A stretch of 64,000 nt of DNA from Rhizobium sp. ZPR4 (GTDB taxonomy: Bacteria; Pseudomonadota; Alphaproteobacteria; Rhizobiales; Rhizobiaceae): positions 1,798,001 to 1,862,000 of the forward strand of contig NZ_CP157967.1 of NCBI RefSeq assembly GCF_040215725.1, given 5' to 3'. Each line of letters starts with the position of its first letter. Positions within the stretch are counted from its first letter, which is position 1. Of this stretch, positions 26,894-36,633 are shown in pieces. Made by a program: the position numbers and the translations under genes. Below the pieces are notes generated by a model, which was given only the letters and a program-made list of their open reading frames with translations, made no database searches and was not told where the DNA came from.

Positions 26894-27481
26894 ATGAGCA
26901 CCGACCCGACATCGTCCTTCTATACCGACAACGCCGCCGTTTATGCAGCGCGCAACCGCAAGCTGCCGAGACAGAGGCTTGATGCCTTCCTCGGCGCCCT
27001 ACCCGCCGGCGCAGCCATTCTCGAATTGGGTTGCGGCGGTGGTCAGGATGCCGCCTACATGCTGTCCCGCGGCTTCGAGATTACGCCCACGGACGGTTCC
27101 GCCGAACTCGCTAGAGAGGCAGAAAAACGTCTCGGCAAGCCCGTTCGAATCATGCGCTTCGAAGCCCTGGATGCCACAGAGGCTTTCGATGGAGTATGGG
27201 CGGAAGCAAGCCTCCTGCATGTTCCGCGATCCGTCCTGCCGGATGTCTTCGACCGTATTTTGCGCGCCCTGAAAACGGGCGGCATCTTCCATGCCAGCTT
27301 CAAGGCGGGAGAAGCAGAAGGACACGACAAGTTCGGGCGCTACTACAACTACCCTTCCGCTACCTGGCTTGAGGCTATGCTGAGCGCCGGAGGATGGAAA
27401 AACATCGTCACGACCGAGGCCAATGGCGGCGGCTTCGATGGTGAGCCGACAAAATGGCTCCATGTCAAAGCCCAAAAATAG
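26894..27481 (+). CDS. Class I SAM-dependent methyltransferase
   Basis: 195-aa Rossmann-fold methyltransferase. The SAM-binding motif I is AILELGCGGGQDAAYML (about residues 37-53), with ITPTDGSAELAREAEKR as motif II and VWAEASLLHVPRSVLPDVFD around motif IV. The closest pattern is the small TehB-like/Methyltransf_11-25 group; acceptor unknown. It lies downstream of vapBC and converges with ilvC, with a shared hairpin terminator between them. Confidence 0.85.
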   Translation: MSTDPTSSFYTDNAAVYAARNRKLPRQRLDAFLGALPAGAAILELGCGGGQDAAYMLSRGFEITPTDGSAELAREAEKRLGKPVRIMRFEALDATEAFDGVWAEASLLHVPRSVLPDVFDRILRALKTGGIFHASFKAGEAEGHDKFGRYYNYPSATWLEAMLSAGGWKNIVTTEANGGGFDGEPTKWLHVKAQK

Positions 27482-27484
27482 AAA

Positions 27485-27506
27485 GGCCGGAGCTCTCGCC
27501 CCGGCC
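27485..27506. terminator. Bidirectional terminator between methyltransferase and ilvC
   Basis: GGCCGG at 27485-27490 pairs with CCGGCC at 27501-27506. On the minus strand the stem is followed by TTTCTATTTTT, a good U-tract for ilvC termination; the plus-strand side lacks a clear T-run. Confidence 0.6.
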
Positions 27507-27531
27507 CTCCATTCCGGCTCTCGCCGAAAGC

Positions 27532-28587
<1,056 letters not shown>

Positions 28588-28595
28588 TTAAATTG

Positions 28596-29246
28596 TCAGA
28601 CGGTCGCTGTTGCTTCCGCCAATACCTTTTCCGTGCCGTAAAGCTTGAGGAAGGCGCTGACCGCCTTTTCCGCCTGACGGCTCGTATCCTTCAAACCGGG
28701 CTCGCCGAGCAGCATGCGAACATGCAGATCGGAGACGATGAGCCCGTAAAGCGTGTGATATGCCTCGTCGGCATCGGTGAAGCGCAACAATCCCACCCGC
28801 TTGCCGGCATCGATGAGACCGATGGCGCGGCGGTCGATCTGCCGGCGCCCGCGCTCCAGCAAAAGCTTACCGAGCTTGGAGCCGTCACGGTTCGACTGGC
28901 CGATCGCCAGGCGGTTCAAGGCGAGAGAAACGTCGCCGGCCAGAACCTCGAGCAGATCGCGGGCGAAAATGACGAGATGGTCATGCAGGCTTGCCGTATT
29001 CAGCCGTTCGCCATTGCGCTCGAAGGTGCGCACTTTGCTGGCCTGATAGGTAATCATCGCCGACAGCAAGCCGTCGCGATCGCCGAACCACTTATAAAGG
29101 CTTTCCTTGGAGCAATTGGCGGCACGCGCGACGCCCGAGGTCGTCAGCGCCTTTTCGCCGCCGTCGACGAGGAGACGCAGCGCCTGTTCCAGAACCGCGT
29201 TCTGGCGCGGCGAAAACTCGCTCGACTGTCCTACTTCGCTCAGCAC
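28596..29246 (-). CDS. TetR-family transcriptional regulator
   Basis: 216-aa regulator. The helix-turn-helix is in ALTTSGVARAANCSKESLYK followed by WFGDRDGLLSAMI (about residues 30-62); the C-terminal TetR ligand domain is not assignable. The open frame runs to 29339, but a GTG at 29246 with GGGAG eight bases upstream is the best start. This places a 16-bp perfect palindrome (29265-29280) just upstream of the ribosome site, as expected of an autoregulatory operator. It precedes ilvC on the same strand with a 44-base gap, so it might share a transcript with it. Confidence 0.8.
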   Translation of the reverse strand: MLSEVGQSSEFSPRQNAVLEQALRLLVDGGEKALTTSGVARAANCSKESLYKWFGDRDGLLSAMITYQASKVRTFERNGERLNTASLHDHLVIFARDLLEVLAGDVSLALNRLAIGQSNRDGSKLGKLLLERGRRQIDRRAIGLIDAGKRVGLLRFTDADEAYHTLYGLIVSDLHVRMLLGEPGLKDTSRQAEKAVSAFLKLYGTEKVLAEATATV

Positions 29247-29264
29247 GATGGCCACTCCCAAATG

Positions 29265-29280
29265 CGTACCGTACGGTACG
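29265..29280. promoter_or_regulatory. Perfect 16-bp palindrome, candidate TetR operator
   Basis: CGTACCGTACGGTACG reads the same on both strands and lies 19 bases upstream of the GTG start proposed for the TetR gene. Position and symmetry fit autoregulation by a dimeric TetR protein. Confidence 0.65.
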
Positions 29281-29486
29281 GTTCGTGGCGCTTTATGCAG
29301 GACGCCAATGCGGCCGTCAAGCGGAATTCGTTGCTGCACTGCGCCAAAAAGAGAGCGCTTGTCAGGGCAGGCCCATGCCGGCTAGAGCTTGTCGCTTATC
29401 CGCTTCTGTGCTGGAGCCTCCTGATGAAAGTCGAACGGTCGTTGCCTCTCGATATACCAACCCTTCTCACGCCATCCAGCGGCAGC

Positions 29487-29921
29487 ATGGCCGAAGACAA
29501 GCAACGCGTGCTCGTCCGTATCGCGGGGATCGGCATGGCGATGGGCCTGCTTGCCCTGCCCGCCTCGGCTCACTCAACGGCAAAATCAGTCCCCGCACCC
29601 GCGGGACGCTATTGCGGCAAACTTCTCTCCAGCGACAAACTGGTCGATGTAGAGACGTCTCTTCGGGTCGACGGGCAAGGTCACATCTCGGGGACTTATC
29701 GCTTCGATGACGATGGAACGACGACGGTCGGATCGGTGTCCGAAGTCGGGACGTCTGGCGGTAGGCAGCGCACGCTGCGCTGGTTCGACAAATATGGAAT
29801 GGGGTCGCTGACGATCTGCTTCGCTCCCGGCTATCGTCGCTTCGAAGGCTTGTGGGGACCGCAGGGGGCCACTCCCAGCTATATCTGGAATGGCAGTGAC
29901 TGCGGCGCCCCGATCAGTTGA
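29487..29921 (+). CDS. Secreted hypothetical protein
   Basis: 144-aa protein with a signal peptide (MAEDKQRVLVRIAGIGMAMG, then LLALPASA as the cleavage region), giving a periplasmic or secreted product. The mature part has two cysteines that might pair (YCGKLL near 33, ICFAPG near 112) and a third near the C-terminus (SDCGAPIS). No family is recognised. The start is uncertain: an upstream ATG at 29424 is in frame, and neither has a strong Shine-Dalgarno. Convergent with the AraC gene, from which it is separated by 35 bases. Confidence 0.65.
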   Translation: MAEDKQRVLVRIAGIGMAMGLLALPASAHSTAKSVPAPAGRYCGKLLSSDKLVDVETSLRVDGQGHISGTYRFDDDGTTTVGSVSEVGTSGGRQRTLRWFDKYGMGSLTICFAPGYRRFEGLWGPQGATPSYIWNGSDCGAPIS

Positions 29922-29956
29922 TCGAAGATCACGAGTGTAACGAGTAAGGACGGCGT

Positions 29957-30871
29957 CTATTCCGCAGCGGCAGCACTGCGCATCGCCTCGACGTCCCTCA
30001 GAGGCGGAAGACCGTAGAGACGGCTGTATTCGCGGCTAAACTGCGAGGGGCTCTGATAACCGACGCGATGGCCGGCCGATCCGACATCGAGCTGCTCAAC
30101 GATCATCAGCCGCCGCGCTTCATGCAGCCGAAGCTGCTTCTGATATTGCATCGGCGACATGGCTGTCACCGCTTTGAAGTGATGGTGTAGCGACGAAACG
30201 CTCATGCCAACGCGTTCGGCCAGATCCTCGATACGCAGCGGTTGGGCGAAGTTGCCGCGTATCCAGGCAACGGCGCGCGCCACCCGGTTGCTCTGGCTCT
30301 CGGCCATGGCGACCTGCAGCAGCCGAGGCCCGTTCGGACCGGTCAGCAGGCGATAGAGGATTTCTTGCTCGATCAGTGGCGCCATGGCCGGAATATCGTC
30401 CGGCCGATCGAGCAATCTGAGCAGCCGCAGAGAGGCATCGAGCAGTTCCGGCGATGCTGCATTGACCGCGAGACCGCGCAAGGGTTCCGCCATCATCGCC
30501 TGGCGCGGAATGTTGACGCGCGACAGCAATTCATTCAGCCGTTCGCTTTCGAGCACCATGGAGAAGCAGAGATAGGGCGTTTCGCTTTGGACATTGGTGA
30601 CCTGTGTCGACACGGGCAGGTCGACAGCCATCAGAATATATTCGCCGACTCCGTAATGGTAGGTATCGGCGCCGACCGTCAGGCTTTTGCGCCCCTGAAC
30701 GACGACCGCGAAGGATGGCCGATACGCCCCGTGTTGCCATACGGTCACGGCCGACTGCCGATACAGGTTGAGACCCTCTATGGGCGTGCGATGTTCCCCG
30801 TCTCCGGTGGCGAAACGGGCAACGATGGACGCGAGTTCCTGGTTGGGATTGAAGGGTAGTGTCATGCGCAA
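29957..30871 (-). CDS. AraC-family regulator with AraC_N (cupin-like) domain
   Basis: 304-aa regulator. The N-terminal half (GLNLYRQSAVTVWQHGAYRP, VVVQGRKSLTVGADTYHYG) is the AraC_N domain that binds effectors; the C-terminal half carries two helix-turn-helix motifs (IEDLAERVGMSVSSLHHHFK and the HRVGYQSPSQFSREYSRLYG part). It is divergent from the alcohol dehydrogenase gene with a 193-base shared upstream region, so that gene is its likely target; many close relatives pair with such oxidoreductases. Confidence 0.9.
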   Translation of the reverse strand: MRMTLPFNPNQELASIVARFATGDGEHRTPIEGLNLYRQSAVTVWQHGAYRPSFAVVVQGRKSLTVGADTYHYGVGEYILMAVDLPVSTQVTNVQSETPYLCFSMVLESERLNELLSRVNIPRQAMMAEPLRGLAVNAASPELLDASLRLLRLLDRPDDIPAMAPLIEQEILYRLLTGPNGPRLLQVAMAESQSNRVARAVAWIRGNFAQPLRIEDLAERVGMSVSSLHHHFKAVTAMSPMQYQKQLRLHEARRLMIVEQLDVGSAGHRVGYQSPSQFSREYSRLYGLPPLRDVEAMRSAAAAE

Positions 30872-31064
30872 CCAACTGTTTTAGAGGGCTTGTCGAGACT
30901 TATCTAGGTAACTGCCCGCGACCGCGAAAGGGTGAACACGGAATTAGATTCGCAGGATCGTACACAAAGCTTGCAGGATCGCTCTAACGCTGTCGCCCGA
31001 TCCCGTTGCATAGTGCAGCGTCTCAATTCCACTCCCACCCCATCCCAAGATCAAGGAAACTCCC

Positions 31065-32108
31065 ATGCCTATCGCAAAGGGTTACGCCGCGACCGACGCG
31101 TCCAAGCCGCTCACCCCATTCACCTTCGAGCGCCGCGAACCAAATGACGACGATGTCGCCATCTCCGTCAAATATTGCGGCGTCTGCCATTCCGATATCC
31201 ACCAGGCCCGCAATGAATGGGGCTTCTCGAAATACCCGATGGTGCCTGGTCATGAGGTTGCCGGCATCGTGACCGCTGTCGGCTCCAAGGTCACGAAGTT
31301 CAAGGTCGGCGACCGCGTCGGCGTCGGCTGCTTCGTCGATTCCTGCACGACCTGCGCCACGCGCGACCCGGACTACGAACACTATATGCCGGGTCTGGTG
31401 CAGACCTATAACGATGTCGAAGCCGACGGCAAGACGCCGACTTTCGGCGGCTATTCGGACTCGATCGTCGTCAAGGAAGGCTATGTCCTTTCCTTTCCGG
31501 ACAATATTCCGCTCGACGCAGGCGCCCCGCTCCTTTGCGCCGGTATCACGCTCTACTCGCCGCTGCGCCACTGGAAAGCCGGTTCGGGCAAGAAGGTTGC
31601 CATCGTCGGCATGGGTGGCCTCGGCCACATGGGCGTCAAGCTGGCGCATGCCATGGGCGCTGAAGTCACGGTTCTCAGCCAGTCGCTGTCGAAGAAGGAA
31701 GACGGCCTCAAGCTCGGCGCCGACCACTATTATGCGACCAGCGATGCCGAAACCTTCACCAAGCTCGCCGGCAGCTTCGACCTTATCCTCAACACGGTCG
31801 GCACCGCTATCGATTGGAATGCCTACCTCAACCTGCTGAAATATGACGGCAGCATGGTGCTGCTCGGCGTGCCGGAACATGCCGTTCCGGTCCATGCCTT
31901 CTCGCTGATCCCCGGCCGGCGCAGCCTTTCCGGCTCGATGATCGGCTCGATCAAGGAAACCCAGGAAATGCTCGACTTCTGCGGCGAGCACAACATCGTC
32001 TCCGAGATCGAGAAGATCAGCATTCAGCAGATCAACGAAGCCTATGAGCGCGTGCTGAAGAGCGACGTCCGCTACCGCTTCGTCATCGATATCGCTTCGC
32101 TTGCTTAA
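31065..32108 (+). CDS. NAD(P)-dependent alcohol dehydrogenase, YahK/cinnamyl-alcohol type
   Basis: 347-aa medium-chain dehydrogenase. Catalytic zinc ligands C38, H63 and E64 ([20 protein letters not shown]) and a [20 protein letters not shown]ossmann motif are present. The structural-zinc lobe keeps only C94 and C97 ([17 protein letters not shown]); the third and fourth cysteines expected in YahK/CAD enzymes are missing. It is expected to reduce aldehydes with NADPH. Divergent from an AraC regulator and followed by a strong terminator. Confidence 0.92.
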   Translation: MPIAKGYAATDASKPLTPFTFERREPNDDDVAISVKYCGVCHSDIHQARNEWGFSKYPMVPGHEVAGIVTAVGSKVTKFKVGDRVGVGCFVDSCTTCATRDPDYEHYMPGLVQTYNDVEADGKTPTFGGYSDSIVVKEGYVLSFPDNIPLDAGAPLLCAGITLYSPLRHWKAGSGKKVAIVGMGGLGHMGVKLAHAMGAEVTVLSQSLSKKEDGLKLGADHYYATSDAETFTKLAGSFDLILNTVGTAIDWNAYLNLLKYDGSMVLLGVPEHAVPVHAFSLIPGRRSLSGSMIGSIKETQEMLDFCGEHNIVSEIEKISIQQINEAYERVLKSDVRYRFVIDIASLA

Positions 32109-32110
32109 TT

Positions 32111-32152
32111 AAAAAAAGGGGCGGCGCCTGATACGGACGCCGCCCCTTTTTA
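32111..32152. terminator. Bidirectional rho-independent terminator
   Basis: AAAAAGGGGCGGCG and CGCCGCCCCTTTTT form a long G+C stem flanked by an A-run on one side and a T-run on the other, between the convergent dehydrogenase and ndh genes. The last bases overlap the ndh stop codon. Confidence 0.85.
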
Positions 32153-33412
32153 TTCCTCACGCACGCTTTCTCTTTGCGTGATCAGCCGGGCGCTGTGCTG
32201 CCGGCTGATATAGATCCACAGCCAGCTCCAGGCGACCGCGATGCGCCAGCGAACGCCGATCAGGAAGTAGATGTGGGCAAGCCCCCACACCCACCAGGCG
32301 AGCCATCCCTTGAGCTTCAGCCAGCCGAAATCGATGATCGCCGCGCTTTTTCCAATCGTCGCAAGGCTGCCCTGATGGCTGTAATGGAACGGCCCAGGCG
32401 CCGGCCGGCCGGCGAGTTTCGCCTTGATGACCTTGGCAACGTAAGCGCCCTGTTGCTTGGCGGCGGGAGCGATCCCCGGCACGGGGCTGCCATCGTCACG
32501 CATGACGGCTGCCGTATCACCGATGATGAAGATATCCTCCTTGCCCGGCGCCCTCAGATCCTTGTCGACGATAGCTCGGCCGGCACGATCGGCTGGAATG
32601 CCAAGCCATTTCGCCGCCGGCGACGCCTCGACACCCGCCGCCCAGACGATGGTCCGGCATGGCACGAACGTATCGCCGATCGTGACGCCTTCCGCCGAGC
32701 ACGAGGTGACCGGCTTGCCGAAACGGACTTCGACACCGAGCAGCTCCAGTTCCTTGTGTGCGTAATCGGACAGCTCTTGCGCGAAGGCGGCCAGCACGCG
32801 AGGACCGGCCTCCACCAAGATGATCTTCGCCTTGCGGGTGTCGATATTGCGAAATTCCTTCGGCAAGGTCGTCCTTGCCAGTTCCGAGATAATGCCGGCG
32901 AGTTCGACGCCCGTGGGACCGGCGCCGACGATCACGAAAGTCAGCAGCGCCTCGCGGACGGCAGGGTCGGTCTCGATCTCCGCCTGCTCGAAGGCCAGCA
33001 ACAACCGGCGGCGGATGGTCGTGGCGTCCTCCAGCGTCTTCAATCCCGGTGCTACCGGCTCCCACTCGTCATGGCCGAAATAGGCATGGGTGGCGCCGGT
33101 CGCCAGCACCAGCGTATCGTAACGGATTTCTTGGCCGTTCTTCAGAAGCACCTGATGCGCCTCGCTGTCGACGCCGACGACCTCGGCAAGCAACGTCGTC
33201 ACCTCCGGCCTGTCGCGAAAGAAGTTGCGGATCGGCCAGGCGATCTCGGATGTGGCGAGCAAGGTGGTTGCGACTTGATAGAGGAGAGGCTGAAACAGGT
33301 GATGATTGCGCCGGTCGACCATCGTGATGCGTACGGGAGCGCCTTTCAGATCATTGGCGAGCTGCACCCCGGCAAAACCGCCCCCGACGACGACGACATG
33401 ATGATCCTGCAT
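32150..33412 (-). CDS. ndh: Type II NADH dehydrogenase
   Basis: 420-aa membrane-associated flavoprotein that passes electrons from NADH to quinone without pumping protons. FAD-binding VVVVGGGFAGVQLANDL near residue 5-21, NADH-binding FVIVGAGPTGVELAGIISEL near 160-179, and the third conserved block IFIIGDTAAVMRDDGSPVPG (about 293-312) are present. The C-terminal hydrophobic part (WLAWWVWGLAHIYFLIGVRW) would attach it to the inner membrane. Monocistronic, with its stop codon within the shared terminator. Confidence 0.9.
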   Translation of the reverse strand: MQDHHVVVVGGGFAGVQLANDLKGAPVRITMVDRRNHHLFQPLLYQVATTLLATSEIAWPIRNFFRDRPEVTTLLAEVVGVDSEAHQVLLKNGQEIRYDTLVLATGATHAYFGHDEWEPVAPGLKTLEDATTIRRRLLLAFEQAEIETDPAVREALLTFVIVGAGPTGVELAGIISELARTTLPKEFRNIDTRKAKIILVEAGPRVLAAFAQELSDYAHKELELLGVEVRFGKPVTSCSAEGVTIGDTFVPCRTIVWAAGVEASPAAKWLGIPADRAGRAIVDKDLRAPGKEDIFIIGDTAAVMRDDGSPVPGIAPAAKQQGAYVAKVIKAKLAGRPAPGPFHYSHQGSLATIGKSAAIIDFGWLKLKGWLAWWVWGLAHIYFLIGVRWRIAVAWSWLWIYISRQHSARLITQRESVREE

Positions 33413-33520
33413 GGCAACACCTCTTATCTAGGTTTCGCCCGAAAACGTAGGGTTGAGACGCATAAGCAGCAACTATCTTTTATGCATGGCACCCCTGCAT
33501 CCTCTCCCTCGCGCCGAGGA

Positions 33521-34084
33521 CTAGGATGCTTTCGTGGATTGAGCTTGCACAATGAGATTGAATACGTTGCGCACGTCCGCGACGCCGAGAAATCGCGGTA
33601 CATTCGAGAGCGCAGGTGTCCAGACGCTCATACCGCCGCCACGTCGACCGTAGCCGATCCCGCTATCGGCACCGAAATTGATCGTACCGGAGCCGTCGCC
33701 ATTCTGATCGAGGTCCAAGGCCGGCAAGCGTTCCAGTGACAAGGTCAGAAGCTTGGCAAACCAGCCTTCGCGCAAAATGATGATGCGTTGATCAGTGACA
33801 GCATATTGGGTCCTTGCGCGGACGAATGCATCGACCGCAAAACGGCCGACGATGAGATAGAGGCCAATCAGCACGAAAGGCACCCCCCAAAGCCTGAAAA
33901 AGATTGGTGCGTTGCCTTGGCGTACGACCATGCTTTCCCAAAAGACCGCAAAGCCGCCCCATATCAGCGAAAAGGGCACAAGCAGCAGATCTTTTTTGCT
34001 GGGCATAAAGCCTTGCTTCGGTCGGCCCTGCCACAATAGTTTTTCACCAGGCACGAAGTAATTTTGAATATCTGCGTTGCGCAT
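33521..34084 (-). CDS. Membrane protein with bacterial PH-like domain
   Basis: 187-aa protein with two predicted membrane helices (LLLVPFSLIWGGFAVFW and FFRLWGVPFVLIGLYLIVG) followed by a bacterial PH-like domain marked by TQYAVTDQRIIIL and FGVADVRNVFNLI-like ends. The N-terminal FVPGEKLLWQGRPKQG is typical of the family. Function unknown. It stands alone between ndh and an Lrp-type regulator, all on the minus strand. Confidence 0.75.
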   Translation of the reverse strand: MRNADIQNYFVPGEKLLWQGRPKQGFMPSKKDLLLVPFSLIWGGFAVFWESMVVRQGNAPIFFRLWGVPFVLIGLYLIVGRFAVDAFVRARTQYAVTDQRIIILREGWFAKLLTLSLERLPALDLDQNGDGSGTINFGADSGIGYGRRGGGMSVWTPALSNVPRFLGVADVRNVFNLIVQAQSTKAS

Positions 34085-34200
34085 GGCGGATTGCCCCTAG
34101 AGCGATAATCACAAGACCGATTCTACAACTTCAAAACTTGCCGTCTCCATAGGAGCTTTGCCGGGGTGATATGCGGAATTAGCACGCGACGGCTGCCAAT

Positions 34201-34674
34201 TCAGTGTGCGTATCCAACCGGAACCGACGCGCCGCTTTTCAACTCCTCCATCGAAATCGATGCGGAGACGTCGAACAGTTCGACTCGACGCACAAGTTGC
34301 TTGTAGATGACATCGTAATGCTCGACCCGAGGCAACACGATTTTCAGTATATAGTCGTAATTCCCGGTAAGCCGATGCGCCTCCACGATTTCCGGAATAT
34401 CACCGATCACCTTGCGGAAGGATTCGATCCACTCGTCGGCATGATGAGCGGTCTTGATCATCGCATAGACCGTGGTCGGCACCCCCATCTTTTCGCGATC
34501 GAGCACGACGATGCGCCGGGCGATATGGCCGCTTTCCTCGAGCCGCTGGATGCGGCGCGAACAGGCTGAGACCGATAGCGCAACGCGATCGGCAAGTTCC
34601 GTCACGGATATGCCGGCATCGGCCTGCAAAAATTCGAGAATCTTTCTGTCGCGTTCGTCCAGCATGTGCGGCAA
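34201..34674 (-). CDS. Lrp/AsnC-family transcriptional regulator
   Basis: 157-aa regulator: N-terminal winged helix (LDERDRKILEFLQADAGISV, LSVSACSRRIQRLEESGHI) and a C-terminal RAM ligand domain (EAHRLTGNYDYILKIVLPRV). Such proteins sense amino acids. It is divergent from an aspartate/glutamate racemase gene; the intergenic region has TTTTGC/ACGCAAA-type repeats that may be its operators. The GTACG-free start region allows either of two adjacent ATGs (34674 or 34665). Confidence 0.92.
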   Translation of the reverse strand: MPHMLDERDRKILEFLQADAGISVTELADRVALSVSACSRRIQRLEESGHIARRIVVLDREKMGVPTTVYAMIKTAHHADEWIESFRKVIGDIPEIVEAHRLTGNYDYILKIVLPRVEHYDVIYKQLVRRVELFDVSASISMEELKSGASVPVGYAH

Positions 34675-34694
34675 TTCCTATTGAGGCGCCATTA

Positions 34695-34764
34695 TTTTGC
34701 ACATAAATCACAAAATACGCAAACTGTTGCTGAAGAACTTTGATAGGCTTCAAAAAACGCAAAC
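34695..34764. promoter_or_regulatory. Candidate Lrp operators between regulator and racemase
   Basis: TTTTGC at 34695-34700 faces ACGCAAA at 34717-34723, and the stretch AAATACGCAAAC (34713-34724) recurs almost unchanged as AAAACGCAAAC at 34754-34764, about 40 bases (four helical turns) away. Spaced, phased repeats are usual for Lrp-family binding. Confidence 0.35.
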
Positions 34765-34826
34765 ACATGGCGGATGAATCGCCGCACTATTCCTACATTC
34801 ACAACTAAGGAGCGGAGAACAGCATT

Positions 34827-35546
34827 ATGCGCACCATTGGCCTGATCGGCGGGATGAGTTTCGAGAGTTCAGCAGTCTATTACCGCCTGATCAATGAAAT
34901 GGTCCGCGAGCGGCTGGGCGGTCTCTCCTCGGCCGAAATGGTCATGTACTCCGTCAATTTCGAGGAGATCGTTGCGTTGCAGAAGGCCGGACGCTGGAGC
35001 GATGCCGCCGACCGGCTCGCCGATGCCGCGCAGCGCCTGCAGTCGGCCGGCGCCGAATGCGTGCTCATCTGCACCAATACCATGCACCTGATCGCGCCTC
35101 AGGTTGCCGAACGCGTTTCAGCTCCGCTCATCCACATCATCGATGAAACCGCCACGGCGCTGAAAGTCGCCGGCCGCGTCAAGCCGCTGCTGCTCGCCAC
35201 CCGCTACACGATGGAACACGGCTTCTATGCCGAGCGCATGGCTGCGAATGGTGTCTCCATCATGGTCCCCGGCCCCGAGGATCGCACGATCACGCACGAC
35301 ATCATCTTCAACGAACTCTGCGCCGGCATCATCAAGGACGAGTCGCGCCGGAAGCTGAACGGCATCATCGAGCGCTCCAAGGCCGAAGGTGCCGACAGCG
35401 TCATTCTCGGCTGCACCGAGATCTGCCTCATCCTCGATCCGAAGGCTCTCATCCTGCCCGGCTTCGACACCACGACGATCCACGCCGAAGCGGCTGTCGA
35501 CTTCGCTCTTGCGAATGAAAAGATCGGTAAAAGCTGCGCGGCCTGA
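34827..35546 (+). CDS. Aspartate/glutamate racemase family protein
   Basis: 239-aa PLP-independent racemase. The two catalytic cysteines are visible: C82 in LICTNTMHLIA and C196 in ILGCTEICLIL. The GLIGGMSFESSAVYYRLIN start is typical of RacX/YgeA-like enzymes, which racemise aspartate or other amino acids. Preceded by GGAG and divergent from an Lrp regulator that probably controls it. It may supply or remove a D-amino acid; substrate preference cannot be read. Confidence 0.9.
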   Translation: MRTIGLIGGMSFESSAVYYRLINEMVRERLGGLSSAEMVMYSVNFEEIVALQKAGRWSDAADRLADAAQRLQSAGAECVLICTNTMHLIAPQVAERVSAPLIHIIDETATALKVAGRVKPLLLATRYTMEHGFYAERMAANGVSIMVPGPEDRTITHDIIFNELCAGIIKDESRRKLNGIIERSKAEGADSVILGCTEICLILDPKALILPGFDTTTIHAEAAVDFALANEKIGKSCAA

Positions 35547-35584
35547 TCTCAATCAATTTACTTGACTGAGTCCAATAAATGATG

Positions 35585-35617
35585 GACATCGTCTCCTATA
35601 TACGAGGAGACGATGTC
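35585..35617 (+). promoter_or_regulatory. Perfect 13-bp inverted repeat covering the Shine-Dalgarno of the MarR-GNAT gene
   Basis: GACATCGTCTCCT at 35585-35597 and AGGAGACGATGTC at 35605-35617 are perfect complements separated by seven bases. The right arm holds AGGAG and ends directly at the ATG at 35618. The element could be the operator of the MarR-type regulator and, as RNA, a hairpin that hides its ribosome site. Confidence 0.7.
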
Positions 35618-36547
35618 ATGCCCCCCGCTGCCGAATTCACAACCATTGATGCCGTCCGCGACTTCAACCGCTTCTATACGAATTTTCTCGGCGTCCTGAA
35701 CAAGGCCTATCTCGACAGCCCCTATACGCTGACCGATGTGCGCGTGCTGTTCGAGGTTGGATTTCGTGGCGGTGTTGCCGCCTCAGCCCTGACACGCGAC
35801 CTCCATCTCGATCCCGCCTATCTCAGCCGTATCGTCAAACGCTTTCGCGAGGACGGGCTGATCGAGACGACGCCGGATCCAAGCGATGCGCGCAGCCAGG
35901 TCATAAAAGTCACCGAAAAGGGACAGGGACAATTTGAGGAATTCGTCCGCCGCTCGCGCGCCCAGATCGCCGGCTATTTCGAAAAACTCGCGATCGGCGA
36001 ACCTGAGCGCGTTGTGGCAGCGATGCGGACCATCCAGGACACGCTTGGCTCCGACGAAACCACTAGGGCACCCGCCCTGATCCGCCACCACCGGCCTGGC
36101 GATATCGGCTGGATCGTGCAAAGCCAGGCACGCTTCTATACCGAAGAATTCGGCTGGGACGACCGTTTCGAAGGTTTGGTCGCCGAAGTCGCCGGAAAAT
36201 TCCTGTCCAATTTCAATCCGCAGATGGACCGCTGCTGGATCGCCGAAAGAGGCGGCCTCAATGTCGGCTCCGCCATGATCGCGGATGGCGGCGATGGCGT
36301 GGCAAAGCTCCGGCTGCTCTACGTCGACAAGACGGCACGCGGCCTCGGCCTCGGCAAGCTGCTTGTCGACGAATGCATCCGCTTCTCCCGCGACGCCGGC
36401 TATAAGACGCTGTCACTCTGGACCAACGATATTCTCGACACCGCGCGGGCCATCTACATCAAGGCAGGCTTCAAGCTCGCCGCAGAGGAGAGGCATCGCA
36501 TGTTCGGCCCGGAACTGAATGGCCAGACCTGGGTGCTCGATCTGTAG
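35618..36547 (+). CDS. MarR-type HTH regulator fused to GNAT acetyltransferase
   Basis: 309-aa two-domain protein. Residues about 10-140 form a MarR winged helix (LTDVRVLFEVGFRGGVAASA, DLHLDPAYLSRIVKRFREDG, then the wing TTPDPSDARSQVIKVTEKGQ). Residues about 150-305 are a GNAT fold with the acetyl-CoA-binding pattern LLYVDKTARGLGLGKLLVDE. Such fusions are known but their substrates are not. The ATG at 35618 is preferred over 35579 because AGGAG sits eight bases upstream; that ribosome site is inside a perfect inverted repeat. No target gene is evident; the next gene, also a GNAT protein, is 86 bases downstream. Confidence 0.88.
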   Translation: MPPAAEFTTIDAVRDFNRFYTNFLGVLNKAYLDSPYTLTDVRVLFEVGFRGGVAASALTRDLHLDPAYLSRIVKRFREDGLIETTPDPSDARSQVIKVTEKGQGQFEEFVRRSRAQIAGYFEKLAIGEPERVVAAMRTIQDTLGSDETTRAPALIRHHRPGDIGWIVQSQARFYTEEFGWDDRFEGLVAEVAGKFLSNFNPQMDRCWIAERGGLNVGSAMIADGGDGVAKLRLLYVDKTARGLGLGKLLVDECIRFSRDAGYKTLSLWTNDILDTARAIYIKAGFKLAAEERHRMFGPELNGQTWVLDL

Positions 36548-36633
36548 ATATCCTTGGTGAAATAGGTGGATAGACAGGCGCTTGGTTGAACCATATCCTC
36601 GATGCATCCCTTATTTGCATCGAGTTGTTTTCC

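Noticed and set aside
32174..33739. 521-codon open frame opposite ndh and the PH-domain gene
   Set aside because: It is a shadow: strongly Asp/Arg/His/Gly-rich composition typical of antisense frames in G+C-rich genes, no domain pattern, and it covers two well-supported genes.
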